DNA of 64,000 nucleotides from Flavobacteriales bacterium. Lineage in GTDB: Bacteria > Bacteroidota > Bacteroidia > Flavobacteriales_D > Parvicellaceae. Location: assembly GCA_018401455.1 (NCBI GenBank), contig JAGYKU010000005.1:1-64000 (forward strand), read 5' to 3'. Every line of letters begins with the position of its first letter. Positions within the stretch are counted from its first letter, which is position 1. Below the pieces are notes generated by a model that made no database searches, was not told the origin of the DNA, and saw nothing but the letters and a program-made list of their open reading frames with translations. The position numbers were made by a program, and so were the translations under genes. Positions 43,364-52,453 of this stretch are shown here, piece by piece.

Positions 43364-43500
43364 ATGTCTAGAAAGTTTTAAAAATACTTGGTCTGGGGAG
43401 ATTCAAATCTTTTATTATTTATTCTCGCCCTTGCTCGATTACGAGAAAAAATATCACAAAAGTTAATAATTGGTGAATAAAGCATTTGAATTATAGGAAT

Positions 43501-44262
43501 CTAAACAACCCTCCTTATCAATCTCAAACGATGTGTATATTGTTTCATTGACTCATCAAAAATTCCTTGGCTGTCTAGTAAATCTATTTTTACTCTTCCA
43601 GATGCATGAATGATTTTACCTGGTTCTGTGATGATTCCAACGTGTGTTATTTTGCCTTCTTCATTGTCGAAAAATGCCAAATCTCCAGTTTCTGAAGTTT
43701 CTACAAATGGTACGTCAAAGCCATGTTCTGCTTGCTGATAGGCATCTCTTGGCAATTGAATGCCACAAAGTTTAAAAACAATTTGTGAAAATCCTGAACA
43801 ATCGATGCCGAAAGGAGACCTGCCTCCCCAAAGATAAGGAGTGTTGAGGTACATCATGGCGTAGTCTAAAATTTTGCTCGTGTGTTTGGTATTTGGCAAA
43901 CCTTCAAAAGGTACTTTTTCATCTCTAATGCTTATTTTACTTTGATGTAAATAGGGAAGGGTAGCACCCAACGTAATATTTCTGTTTTCGCCTTTATAGT
44001 TTATAGCACCAACCAAACTTCCGCAAAGTGGAAATTCATTCAGCGACAATTCATCAAATTCTTTATTGTTGATTTCTGTGAATTGTTTTCGACAAATCCA
44101 ACCTTCATATTGGTCGTAGGCATTTTTAATTTTCACCCATTTTTCATGTTCATCAATGACTTCGTAGTGTTCTCCAAACAATAATTGTGAAATAATTTCA
44201 GCCTTGTCTGAAGGTTCTGCTCTACATGGAATAATAGATAATGTTGCAATACCGTATGACAT
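43501..44262 (-). CDS. NlpC/P60-family C40 peptidase with SH3 domains
   Basis: 253 residues. N-terminal bacterial SH3-like region (AEPSDKAEIISQLLFGEHYE, WVKIKNAYDQYEGWI) and C-terminal NlpC/P60 domain: catalytic Cys in GIDCSGFSQIVFKL, His in ITHVGIITEPG and the polar third residue near HASGRVKID. Such enzymes cut the gamma-D-Glu-diaminopimelate bond of peptidoglycan or its fragments. There is no signal peptide visible, as in YkfC-like dipeptidyl peptidases that recycle muropeptides in the cytoplasm. Confidence 0.93.
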   Translation of the reverse strand: MSYGIATLSIIPCRAEPSDKAEIISQLLFGEHYEVIDEHEKWVKIKNAYDQYEGWICRKQFTEINNKEFDELSLNEFPLCGSLVGAINYKGENRNITLGATLPYLHQSKISIRDEKVPFEGLPNTKHTSKILDYAMMYLNTPYLWGGRSPFGIDCSGFSQIVFKLCGIQLPRDAYQQAEHGFDVPFVETSETGDLAFFDNEEGKITHVGIITEPGKIIHASGRVKIDLLDSQGIFDESMKQYTHRLRLIRRVV

Positions 44263-44380
44263 TTTGGTCTAGATTTAATAAAATAATATAATACTACAAA
44301 CTTACTTTTTAAACCCCCAAAAAGTATGGACAAAAGAAATACTTTTTAACCATACTTTGGTAATTAAGGTAATTGTGTGA

Positions 44381-44593
44381 CTAATGATCGTGACAGTGCA
44401 CATCATATTTATTTCCATCAGCATCAGTATATCCACTTGTTTCAAGTGCTTCTAAATCGTCACCACATTTTTCGCCTAATTCTACTTCTCCTGTTGGACC
44501 ATCATAATGACATTCGTGACACTCTTCTTTGTTGCAAGATGCAAATGTTAATGCAAAAGCAGCAACTAACAATAGTACTTGTTTTTTCTTCAT
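44381..44593 (-). CDS. Small Cys/His-rich lipoprotein, metal-binding candidate
   Basis: 70 residues: lipoprotein signal with Cys20 (LTFASC), then NKEECHECHYDG, EKCGDDLEAL and the C-terminus VHCHDH. Five Cys and five His in 50 residues suggest tight binding of zinc or a similar metal. It begins 2 bp after the TonB receptor stop and is thus the last gene of a receptor-lipoprotein operon under the palindromic operator at 46848-46864. It could hand metal to or from the receptor at the cell surface. No family recognised. Confidence 0.8.
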   Translation of the reverse strand: MKKKQVLLLVAAFALTFASCNKEECHECHYDGPTGEVELGEKCGDDLEALETSGYTDADGNKYDVHCHDH

Positions 44594-44595
44594 GA

Positions 44596-46842
44596 TTATT
44601 TGTTTTGATTATTAATAATTTGTATTTTGAGACTGATATAAAAATTTCTACCTGGGTTGTAAATCCCAAAGTTCTTGATGTAAGAAACGTGATTAAAATA
44701 GGTTTCGTTCAGTAAGTTTCTAACTCCGATTCCCAATGTAAATGGAACTTTAGTGGCTTTGTGATATTGAACTCCTAGATTAAATATTTGGTAAGCATCT
44801 GTTTGTGTTTCATTGGCTCCATAATGAATTTGGTCAGCGTAATAAATATGCTGCACAGAGAGAGATAAATTATTGCTGTTTTTATCTTTTATCAAATCAT
44901 ATTTAACCTGAGTGTTGATATTATTCTGCGGTATAAAAGGTAGATTGTCATTTTCGTTAATATAAGCTCTAACATAGGCAATATTACTTTCTATATGTAA
45001 ATTGTGCGCAAAATGTGGGTGGTAGTGCAATGCTAATTCTCCTCCATAAATGGTTGCTTCTGGAGCGTCTTTGTATTCAAAAAGCATAAATTCGTTTAGG
45101 AATTGATTTTGATTTTCTAAATATTTAAAATTATTCAAATGGGTATAAAAAGGATTGACAATCATTTCGAAATGTTCCAATTTAAGAGTGTAAGCAAAAT
45201 CCAATTGCATAGATCTCTCTACTGCAAGACTTCTATCTCCCACTTCATAACGTACACTTCCATGATGTACACCATTGGCAAGTAATTCTGATGCATTAGG
45301 TGCTCTAGTTCCTGAAGAAACATTTAACCTGAAATCATGTTTTTTCAAATGATATCTAACACCAGCAGAGTAGTTCAAACCTTCGTACGTTTGATTAAAA
45401 GCAGTATCTATTTCTTCTTGAAGTGGTACATTTAAAACCCTCCAGTCGTATCTCAATCCTCCTTGTAAAACCAATTTCTCGAATTTTTTAGTGTATAAAG
45501 AATACACTCCAAAATCTGTTGATGTAAGGTCGGGTAGAATAATTTCTGGAGCGAAAGGTCTATTCACATTATTTTGGTGCATACCTTGAGAACCAACGAT
45601 TAAATTACTTGTTGCATTAAATTCATAATTTGAGTTGATATTGTAAAATACATTTCTTAATTTCAAATCAATATCAGAAATGGTAATTTTATCTTCATGT
45701 TCTTGAAGATGATTGGAAGTGAATCCTAAATTGGCTTGAATGGTATTTTTATTGAGATAAAATTTGTTTTCAAAAAGTGCAAAATGATTATTTGTAATCT
45801 GGGCTGGAACAGTATTGTTTCTCGCTTGAATGTCACCCATAAACATTTCTGGAAAAACAATTGAATCATGCGAATGTCCTGGAATTCCAACTCTACTTTG
45901 ATTGTATTGATATCTTAAATTAGCCACCCATTTGTTTTTGGTAAAACCCACAGAAGTTTTTAGACTTTGCTCTTTAAATCTTGAGTTTTTCGCATACAAT
46001 CCATTTCCCATTTGATAATCGGCATGATTTCTAATTCCACCATATATGTTGAATCGCAATAATTTACCGCTAGTTTTAATTGACATTCTTTGAGTATATC
46101 CTATCGTATTTGTCTCAAATCTAGAAATTGAAGTAACTTCAGTTTGGTAGGAAGGGGCATAATTCTCATCATTAAAATACAAAACTCCTCCAAGTGCATC
46201 TGCACCATATAAAAGAGATGCGGGCCCCTTAATAACCTCTACAGAACCAATTCCCAATTCCGTAACAGCCATTCCATGATCTTCGCCCCATTGTTGGTTT
46301 TCAATTCTTAATCCATTGAGATAGGTTACGATTCTAGAACCTGAAAGTCCACGAATCGAAGGTTTTGAAATTCCAACTCCCATTGTAGTTTGTGAAACAC
46401 CAGGAATATTTTCGAGCATTTCACCTAAAGTTGCTCCAGAAATTGTATTGATATCGTCAATACTTCTTTTACTGACATTGACAATTGCATTTTTTTGCAA
46501 AGTACTTGATCCTACTGAAATCAATACCTCATCTAATTGAATATGACCTTCTTCTATTTCAAAAATTAAAGTATCACCAGATTGATATTCATTGATTTCA
46601 AAAATTTCGGTATTGTAATTTTTTGCTGAAATTTGAAATTGTAGTTTTTTACCAACGGCAATTGTCTCGAAGAATCCATCTTGATTCGTGGTTATTATCT
46701 GCTGTTGTGATAAGTTAAAAACAGAGGCTTCTGCTACAGGTTTATTATTGGATTTTTGAACTACTTTACCTACAATTTCATTTTGTGAAATTGAAATCAA
46801 ATGAAGTGCTGTAAAAAAGATGAATAATATTATTTCTTTCAT
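44596..46842 (-). CDS. TonB-dependent receptor, ZnuD-like (zinc uptake candidate)
   Basis: 748 residues: signal peptide (MKEIILFIFFTALHLISIS), carboxypeptidase-regulatory domain (GKVVQKSNNKPVAEASVF), plug (ATLGEMLENIPGVSQTTMG, KPSIRGLSGSRIVTYLNGL, GPASLLYGADALGGVL) and a beta-barrel ending in an IQI-type strand. The segment PNASELLANGVHHGSVRYEV, GDRSLAVERS resembles ZnuD-type zinc receptors, and GIPGHSHD is His-containing. ATG 46842 is chosen over ATG 46893 because the longer form would translate the operator. Divergent from the Fur-family gene and followed by a Cys/His lipoprotein. Confidence 0.9.
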   Translation of the reverse strand: MKEIILFIFFTALHLISISQNEIVGKVVQKSNNKPVAEASVFNLSQQQIITTNQDGFFETIAVGKKLQFQISAKNYNTEIFEINEYQSGDTLIFEIEEGHIQLDEVLISVGSSTLQKNAIVNVSKRSIDDINTISGATLGEMLENIPGVSQTTMGVGISKPSIRGLSGSRIVTYLNGLRIENQQWGEDHGMAVTELGIGSVEVIKGPASLLYGADALGGVLYFNDENYAPSYQTEVTSISRFETNTIGYTQRMSIKTSGKLLRFNIYGGIRNHADYQMGNGLYAKNSRFKEQSLKTSVGFTKNKWVANLRYQYNQSRVGIPGHSHDSIVFPEMFMGDIQARNNTVPAQITNNHFALFENKFYLNKNTIQANLGFTSNHLQEHEDKITISDIDLKLRNVFYNINSNYEFNATSNLIVGSQGMHQNNVNRPFAPEIILPDLTSTDFGVYSLYTKKFEKLVLQGGLRYDWRVLNVPLQEEIDTAFNQTYEGLNYSAGVRYHLKKHDFRLNVSSGTRAPNASELLANGVHHGSVRYEVGDRSLAVERSMQLDFAYTLKLEHFEMIVNPFYTHLNNFKYLENQNQFLNEFMLFEYKDAPEATIYGGELALHYHPHFAHNLHIESNIAYVRAYINENDNLPFIPQNNINTQVKYDLIKDKNSNNLSLSVQHIYYADQIHYGANETQTDAYQIFNLGVQYHKATKVPFTLGIGVRNLLNETYFNHVSYIKNFGIYNPGRNFYISLKIQIINNQNK

Positions 46843-46847
46843 TATAT

Positions 46848-46864
46848 TTGCAATAATGTTGCAA
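46848..46864 (-). promoter_or_regulatory. Operator overlapping TonB receptor promoter
   Basis: Read on the minus strand: TTGCAACATTATTGCAA, preceded by the -7 box TATCTTTG that it overlaps. It differs from the ZIP-gene site (19082-19098) in one base. It ends 5 bp before the ATG at 46842. Confidence 0.82.
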
Positions 46865-46876
46865 AGATATATAATT

Positions 46877-46893
46877 ATGCAACAATGTTGCAA
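46877..46893 (+). promoter_or_regulatory. Operator upstream of the Fur-family gene
   Basis: ATGCAACAATGTTGCAA contains the perfect 7-1-7 palindrome TGCAACA-A-TGTTGCA (46878-46892), 10 bp before the ATG of the regulator. It matches the same half-sites as the other two operators, so the regulator probably represses itself. Confidence 0.78.
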
Positions 46894-46902
46894 TAAATAA
46901 AC

Positions 46903-47310
46903 ATGGAAAATTTACTAAAAAATAAAAATATTCGTGTCACACCTTTTAGAATGGACGTCTTACGTGTTTTTAATTCTTTTGAAAATGCTATTTCCTTGTC
47001 TCAAATAGAAGAAAAATTAGGTTCTTTTGATAGAATTACGTTGTATAGAACCTTAAAATCGTTTCAAGAAAATGGTTTGATTCACGAAATCGTAATGCCA
47101 GGCGACATAAAAAAATATGCCATGTGTGAAGAAAAATGTGGTCATAAAGAGCATAATCATCAACACGAGCACATACATTTTCATTGTAAAAAATGTAGTG
47201 AAGTATATTGTTTGGATATACCTGCTTTGCCAAATTTTCATTTTACCAATTATACCATAGAAAACGTTGAAATACAAGTAAAAGGAATTTGTGAGAAATG
47301 TCAAAAGTAA
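46903..47310 (+). CDS. Fur-family regulator, Zur-like
   Basis: 135 residues. N-terminal winged helix (RVTPFRMDVLRVFNS, SLSQIEEKLGSFDRITLYRT). The metal domain has a His cluster, CGHKEHNHQHEHIHFHC (79-95), and two CxxC pairs (Cys95-Cys98; Cys130-Cys133) for structural zinc. Known family role: repressor that binds palindromic operators when loaded with its metal. Divergence from a ZnuD-like receptor and shared operators with a ZIP transporter argue for Zur (zinc) rather than Fur (iron). Inference, not proof. Confidence 0.9.
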   Translation: MENLLKNKNIRVTPFRMDVLRVFNSFENAISLSQIEEKLGSFDRITLYRTLKSFQENGLIHEIVMPGDIKKYAMCEEKCGHKEHNHQHEHIHFHCKKCSEVYCLDIPALPNFHFTNYTIENVEIQVKGICEKCQK

Positions 47311-47434
47311 TAACAAGATTGGTTGTTATATTTTATCATTAAAATGATGCATTTTTAAGTGCTATTTTCTATAACTTAAATTGTAGATATATAATAAACA
47401 AAAATAAAAAGACTATAAATCAAATAATTAAATC

Positions 47435-47442
47435 TATCTTTG
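47435..47442 (+). promoter_or_regulatory. -7 element of the RNA helicase gene
   Basis: TATCTTTG followed by CAGTC; the leader to ATG 47499 is about 50 nt, long for this window, and includes AATTGTCATTTC, which partly repeats the coding start (ATGTCATTTC). Confidence 0.6.
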
Positions 47443-47498
47443 CAGTCAATAAAGGAATGACATAAGATAATAAATTGTCATTTCACTAAACAATTTAT

Positions 47499-48740
47499 AT
47501 GTCATTTCAAAATTTAGGGCTTTCCGATGCCCTGCTGAAAGCTATCAGCGAAAAAGGATACACTACACCTTCACCTATACAAACAAAAGCAATTCCTGAA
47601 ATCTTACAAGGAAAAGATGTATTAGCATCAGCGCAAACAGGAACAGGAAAAACAGCAGGGTTTATTTTGCCGATATTACAGATATTATCGCAAAACCCTC
47701 CTCAGAAAAAAAGAGCCATTAAAACTTTAGTTTTGACACCAACCAGAGAGTTGGCTGCTCAAATTGAAGAAAATGCCAAAGAATATGGAAAGCATTTGGA
47801 TATCAGATCAACTGTCATTTTTGGAGGTGTAAATCAAAATCCTCAAATAAGAGCATTGAGAAATGGTATCGATATTTTAATCGCTACACCAGGAAGATTA
47901 TTGGATTTGCACAATCAAGGAGAACTTTCTTTGAAACAAATTTCAATTTTAGTATTGGACGAAGCAGATAGAATGTTAGACATGGGATTTGCTAGAGATA
48001 TCAAACGTATTATGGATTTGATTCCTGCCAAAAGACAAAACTTATTGTTTTCTGCAACCTTTTCAAAAGAGATTAAAGAATTGGCGAATGGAATTTTATC
48101 TAATCCAGTAATGGTAGAGGCAACTCCAGAAAATACTACTGCTGAAAAGGTAAACCAAACAGTTTATAGAGTTGATAAAGGCTTAAAAACTGCTGTGACT
48201 ATCAAAATGATTCAAGATGAAAATTGGACGCAAGCGTTGATTTTTACAAGAACCAAACATGGAGCTAATAAACTTTGTGAAAAATTAGAAAAAGCAGGAA
48301 TTAAATCTTCAGCTATTCACGGGAATAAAAGTCAAAATCACAGAACGAAATCATTAGAAGATTTTAAGTGTGGTAAGATAAAAATCTTAGTCGCTACAGA
48401 TATTGCAGCAAGAGGTTTGGATATTCCACTTTTACCTCACGTAATGAATTTTGAATTGCCTAATGTTCCAGAAGATTATGTTCACAGAATCGGAAGAACA
48501 GGTAGAGCAGGAGCAAGCGGAGAAGCAGTTTCGCTTGTTGATATAGATGAAATGCCTTATTTAAGAGGTATCGAAAAATTATTAGGAGAATCAATGAACG
48601 CAGGTGTTATTACAGGTTTTGAACCTACCAATGAGCCTACCAAAAACATTGAAAAGAAAAAGAATTTCAGAAGACCAGGGCAACATGCTAATGACAGAAG
48701 AAAACCTGCTGCTAAGACATTCAATAAGGCAAAAAGGTAA
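47499..48740 (+). CDS. DEAD-box RNA helicase, RhlE-like
   Basis: 413 residues. Q motif ([11 protein letters not shown]...[10 protein letters not shown]), Walker A AQTGTGKT (45-52), PTRELA, TPGR, DEAD (154-157), SAT, and motifs V-VI ([22 protein letters not shown]). The short basic C-terminal tail ([17 protein letters not shown]) is like RhlE-group helicases that act in ribosome assembly or RNA decay, often in cold. Single gene with its own promoter. Confidence 0.95.
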   Translation: MSFQNLGLSDALLKAISEKGYTTPSPIQTKAIPEILQGKDVLASAQTGTGKTAGFILPILQILSQNPPQKKRAIKTLVLTPTRELAAQIEENAKEYGKHLDIRSTVIFGGVNQNPQIRALRNGIDILIATPGRLLDLHNQGELSLKQISILVLDEADRMLDMGFARDIKRIMDLIPAKRQNLLFSATFSKEIKELANGILSNPVMVEATPENTTAEKVNQTVYRVDKGLKTAVTIKMIQDENWTQALIFTRTKHGANKLCEKLEKAGIKSSAIHGNKSQNHRTKSLEDFKCGKIKILVATDIAARGLDIPLLPHVMNFELPNVPEDYVHRIGRTGRAGASGEAVSLVDIDEMPYLRGIEKLLGESMNAGVITGFEPTNEPTKNIEKKKNFRRPGQHANDRRKPAAKTFNKAKR

Positions 48741-48761
48741 TGTTATTTTTTAAATTTAAAA

Positions 48762-49382
48762 TTATCCAGTAATCGCTTCTTTAATTTGATAGATAAAATT
48801 AAGAAAAATGTCAAAATCTAAAAGAATTAGAAAAACAATCCCAAAAGCAGCACCTGCAAGATGGGCATCATGTGCAATGTTGGTTTGTCTATTTTTCGCA
48901 GCATAAGTTTCGAATGCTACATACAAAATTCCAAGGACGATTCCTGGAATTGGAATAATGCCATAAATCAGCAACATATCTACGGGTCTGAATAAAATAA
49001 AAGCAAAAACTACTGAACTTACTGCACCTGATGCTCCAACAGCATGGTAACTTGGGTTGTCTTTATGCTTTATTAAAGAAGGTAAAGAAGCAAAGATTAA
49101 ACCGCCTGCATACATCAAAACGTAAAAGAAAAGTCCCTTTTCAGCAAAATGAAATTTCATCATGGCTTCTACTGCTGTACCCAAAAAGTACAGCGTAAAC
49201 ATATTCATAGCAAGATGTCCATAATCTGCATGAACAAAACCATGCGTGAACAATTGCCACCATTTTTTTTGATGTTTTACTGCATAAGGAGAGAGCGTCA
49301 GTTTATAACTTAACTGGCTATCATTAAGACATAAGTAGGAAACAATTACGGTAGCAATTACAATGATTACAGTAAGTGACAT
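48762..49382 (-). CDS. Rhomboid-family intramembrane serine protease
   Basis: 206 residues with six TM segments. Active site: Ser118 in GASGA and His174 in HLAGAAFG; oxyanion residues His56 and Asn60 in HLAMNM context (HADYGHLAMN). It cleaves TM segments of substrates in the inner membrane. Its ATG overlaps the stop of the preceding PD40 gene by 1 bp (TAATG), so the two are translationally coupled. Confidence 0.94.
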   Translation of the reverse strand: MSLTVIIVIATVIVSYLCLNDSQLSYKLTLSPYAVKHQKKWWQLFTHGFVHADYGHLAMNMFTLYFLGTAVEAMMKFHFAEKGLFFYVLMYAGGLIFASLPSLIKHKDNPSYHAVGASGAVSSVVFAFILFRPVDMLLIYGIIPIPGIVLGILYVAFETYAAKNRQTNIAHDAHLAGAAFGIVFLILLDFDIFLNFIYQIKEAITG

Positions 49383-50935
49383 TATTCTTTTGTTGGAATC
49401 ATTAAATAATCTTTGTCTATAAATGATCTGAATGAAGACTTATCATAGATTTCGATTTCTTCCATAATTTCTTCATAACCAATAGCACCAATGTATAAGT
49501 TGTAGTTGCCAGGAGGTAAGATAATTACATATCTATTGGTCTTGGGATTAGGTAAATAATCTCCATAAATTTCATCTGTTTCTGCATCAGAAATTTGAAT
49601 GAAAACATCTTCAAAATCCTTATTCTCTTTGTTGGTTATAGTTCCTGAAATTACAGTGTATTTAGGTTCTACCTCTTCAAAATCTACTCTGTAAATGTCT
49701 AGACCGCCCAAACCACCTTTTCTAACAGCAGAAACATATCCGTATTTTCCAGTTTCAGACATCCTGAAATTCATATTGTCTTCTGGTGTATTGATTGGGT
49801 ATCCCATATTCTGAACACTCGTGAATTTTCTTTTGCTTTCGTCCCATTTTGCTTTGAAAATATCATATCCACCCATACTTGCGTGACCTTTTGAAGAGAA
49901 AAATAAATATTTTCCATCAGGAGAAATATTGGGAAAATCCTCATCATCTGGTGTGTTGATGTTGGGGCCAAGATTTTGTGCCATACTCCAATTTCCATTG
50001 GGCAATCTCTGACAAACATACAAATCAACACCTCCATATCCTCCAGGTCTGTTGCTTGCAAAAAAGAATTTTTCATTATCTTCAGAAAAACAACCGGCTA
50101 TTTCTACACTTTTAGAATTAATCACTTCGGGAAGTAAAACAGGTTCTTTGATTCCTTTTCCTTCAATGCCGCTTTCATAAATATTACCAAACATATTGTA
50201 GTCCTCAAAATACAATACCGCTTTAGATCCAGATGAATTTAATCCTACAATTTCTTGTTTACCTTCAGAAGTGTTAATTATACCTGGAAGTTTCTTCGCT
50301 TCTTGAAATGACCCATCTTTTTCGTAAGAAATATAAATATTTGGAAGGTAAGCACCATTAGGTTGCGGTTCAACTGCTCTATCTTCACGATTGGAATTGA
50401 ATATTACAAATTTTTCGTCCACAGGTATAAAAGGATAGTAATCGTCATAGATTGAATTGACACCTGCACCTAAGTTTTGAAAACGAACTTTTACAGGAAA
50501 CTTCATCAATTCTTTTGCATTTTGACAATAATCTATTTGCGCATCCACACTTGCTCTATTGATCTCGCTTCCTTTTCCTGATGCAATAAATTTGTTGAAC
50601 ATATCAATAGCTTTGTCGAATTGATATCCAAAATGGTAAGCTCTACCTAGTAAATAATAAGCATCAGGAGTGATTTTTGGATTTTCAACTAACTTTTCCA
50701 AATAAGGAATTGCTTTAGATTTGTCTATATTAGTGTTTAAATAACAAACAGCGATATTATAATTATATTCAATACTTTCGGGATTTTCTTCCAACAAAGA
50801 TTCATATTCTATAATAGCATCTTCAAAATTGCCCACAGCAAAAAGGGATGCTGCTAGTTTTTTGTCTTGAGAAAAAACTGCTATAGAAGGCAATAAAATA
50901 AAGGAAATTAATAAGTAGTAAATGTTTTTTTTCAT
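49382..50935 (-). CDS. TPR and PD40 beta-propeller envelope protein
   Basis: 517 residues: signal peptide (LLISFILLPSIAVFSQ), three to four TPR units (about 25-150), then a WD40-like PD40 propeller with repeated FSSKG/FASNRPGGYGGVDLY motifs (e.g. NISPDGKYLFFSSKGHASMG), and a C-terminal carboxypeptidase-regulatory-like domain (TVISGTITNKENKDFEDVF). This layout is like PorE-type proteins of the T9SS but lacks the OmpA peptidoglycan-binding domain. Periplasmic or outer-membrane associated. Function unproven; coupling with a rhomboid gene is notable. Confidence 0.85.
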   Translation of the reverse strand: MKKNIYYLLISFILLPSIAVFSQDKKLAASLFAVGNFEDAIIEYESLLEENPESIEYNYNIAVCYLNTNIDKSKAIPYLEKLVENPKITPDAYYLLGRAYHFGYQFDKAIDMFNKFIASGKGSEINRASVDAQIDYCQNAKELMKFPVKVRFQNLGAGVNSIYDDYYPFIPVDEKFVIFNSNREDRAVEPQPNGAYLPNIYISYEKDGSFQEAKKLPGIINTSEGKQEIVGLNSSGSKAVLYFEDYNMFGNIYESGIEGKGIKEPVLLPEVINSKSVEIAGCFSEDNEKFFFASNRPGGYGGVDLYVCQRLPNGNWSMAQNLGPNINTPDDEDFPNISPDGKYLFFSSKGHASMGGYDIFKAKWDESKRKFTSVQNMGYPINTPEDNMNFRMSETGKYGYVSAVRKGGLGGLDIYRVDFEEVEPKYTVISGTITNKENKDFEDVFIQISDAETDEIYGDYLPNPKTNRYVIILPPGNYNLYIGAIGYEEIMEEIEIYDKSSFRSFIDKDYLMIPTKE

Positions 50936-51052
50936 TTTTCTAGGAATAAATTATTACAAATATAGAACATAATTAGTGTATAATAGATACCATTGTGCAA
51001 GTATTGTGCAAAACTTTTATTCAAAAGATAATATCTAATAAATATGTATTTC

Positions 51053-51060
51053 TACATTTG
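51053..51060 (+). promoter_or_regulatory. -7 element of the methyltransferase gene
   Basis: TACATTTG, 20 bp before the TTG start at 51081. Confidence 0.55.
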
Positions 51061-51080
51061 TCAAATAAGAATTAAACACT

Positions 51081-51638
51081 TTGGGTAAAAAATCTAGTTT
51101 TGTAAAAGAGTTTTTCAAAGAGAAAAAACAAGTTGGCGCCATCGCTCCAAGTTCACGTTTTTTGATGAAAAAAATGTTGAAACCTATTGACTTCAATAAA
51201 GCAAAAGTTATAGTAGAACTGGGACCAGGAAATGGGGTGTTTACAAAGGGCATTTTGGATAAGATGTTGCCAGACGCTAAATTATTTAGTTTTGAACTCA
51301 ATGAAAATTTCTATGAACACATCAAGAAAGAAATTACAGATGATCGTTTAGTTTTACTCAATCAAAGTGCAGAAAATATTCCTGAAGTGCTTGCTTCTTA
51401 TGGGTTTACAAAAGCACATTTCATTGTCTCTTCTTTGCCTTTGGCTGTAATACCACAGGATTCAAAAATCAATATTATTAGAGCAGCAGTCGAACATCTT
51501 GACGAAGATGGATTTTATATTCAGTTTCAATACTCACTGAATGCAAAAAAACTTTTAGAAGAAAACTTTAAGGAAGTAAAAATTGACTTTACACCAGCCA
51601 ATATTCCTCCGGCATTTGTTTACAGGTGTAGTCTTTAA
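51081..51638 (+). CDS. SAM-dependent methyltransferase, PmtA/KsgA-like
   Basis: 185 residues. SKxx FVKEFFKEKKQVGAIAPSSR at the start and the SAM site VIVELGPGNGVFTKGIL (about 43-59), then FSFELNENFYEHI. The N-terminal GAIAPSS pattern is typical of phospholipid N-methyltransferase-like proteins (PmtA), which are distant from rRNA dimethylases. It begins with TTG 51081 since no ATG lies upstream in frame. Possible substrate is phosphatidylethanolamine; not certain. Confidence 0.8.
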   Translation: MGKKSSFVKEFFKEKKQVGAIAPSSRFLMKKMLKPIDFNKAKVIVELGPGNGVFTKGILDKMLPDAKLFSFELNENFYEHIKKEITDDRLVLLNQSAENIPEVLASYGFTKAHFIVSSLPLAVIPQDSKINIIRAAVEHLDEDGFYIQFQYSLNAKKLLEENFKEVKIDFTPANIPPAFVYRCSL

Positions 51639-51646
51639 TCAACTAA

Positions 51647-52372
51647 TTAAAACATCAAAATCTTTCTTCTACCACAATTTGCTTTTGCTAAGTAGGCAAA
51701 ATCTAAATTCGCTTCAAAAACCAGTTGAACCAAAAGTGGATGCGTTGCTTTATAGGTGTCGTAAGGTTTACCCGTTGGATAATTGTTTGATTTTCCTGCT
51801 TCACTAATTAAATCACTAGCCATATATGAAATTCTTACTCCACCTGTGATACCAAAATTATCTGTCCCCATAAAATAGGCTCCAAATCCAAGCGCAATAC
51901 CAGATTGAATTTTATTTACTTTAGTAATGTCAAAATTAATATCATCAACTCCTTCTACTGTTTTATTAACACTTCTCAAATTAGAAATAATTGGACCGAT
52001 TTCAAAGTACTTTCCTTCGTTATTATTTCTATACATTAACAAAAAATCAAAAGAACTATACTTGATGTTTGAACCAAATTCTTGTGTTCCAATAGTTCCA
52101 GAATCAGATACATTAAATTTGAAATCTTGATTTAATCCTCCAACCATAAAATCAAATGTAATTTCGTGGTTTGGATTGAAATTGAATCCTAACTTTGCTC
52201 CAAAAGTTCCTCTAGTGGATATTTGATGGTTGTAACTTCCATCATCAAAGATACTTTGGTTAAAAAGAAAGGTCGGCCCCCATCCACCTTTGATGCCTAC
52301 ATCAAGCCAATTTTGAGAAAAAAATGATACGCTTGTTGAAAATAGTGCTAGAATTAAAAGTAATTTCTTCAT
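51647..52372 (-). CDS. Outer-membrane beta-barrel protein, PorT-like family
   Basis: 241 residues: signal peptide (LLILALFSTSVSFFSQ) and alternating hydrophobic strands (GIKGGWGPTFLFNQS, GAKLGFNFNPNHEITFDFM, FDFLLMYRNNNEGKYFEIG, GIALGFGAYFMGTDNFGIT, LVFEANLDFAY). It resembles the small eight-stranded barrels of the PorT/outer-membrane-beta-barrel type. Role unknown. Convergent with the methyltransferase gene. Confidence 0.8.
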   Translation of the reverse strand: MKKLLLILALFSTSVSFFSQNWLDVGIKGGWGPTFLFNQSIFDDGSYNHQISTRGTFGAKLGFNFNPNHEITFDFMVGGLNQDFKFNVSDSGTIGTQEFGSNIKYSSFDFLLMYRNNNEGKYFEIGPIISNLRSVNKTVEGVDDINFDITKVNKIQSGIALGFGAYFMGTDNFGITGGVRISYMASDLISEAGKSNNYPTGKPYDTYKATHPLLVQLVFEANLDFAYLAKANCGRRKILMF

Positions 52373-52398
52373 TATGTTTTTATCTTTGGTTTCTATTA

Positions 52399-52406
52399 CA
52401 AATGTA
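52399..52406 (-). promoter_or_regulatory. -7 element for the beta-barrel gene
   Basis: TACATTTG on the minus strand, about 27 bp upstream of ATG 52372. Confidence 0.5.
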
Positions 52407-52453
52407 AATTTATTTTTTAAACAGTTTATAAATTTTAATTAATTAGTGGTAAA

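Noticed and set aside
43385-43455. tRNA 3'-end-like sequence (TGGTCTGGGGAGATTC) on the minus strand
   Set aside because: No acceptor partner or anticodon arm can be folded; probably a dispersed repeat or relic.
44377-44595. His-rich plus-strand ORF opposite the small lipoprotein
   Set aside because: The minus-strand frame has a proper lipobox, operon spacing and Cys/His pattern; the plus-strand His run is its complement.
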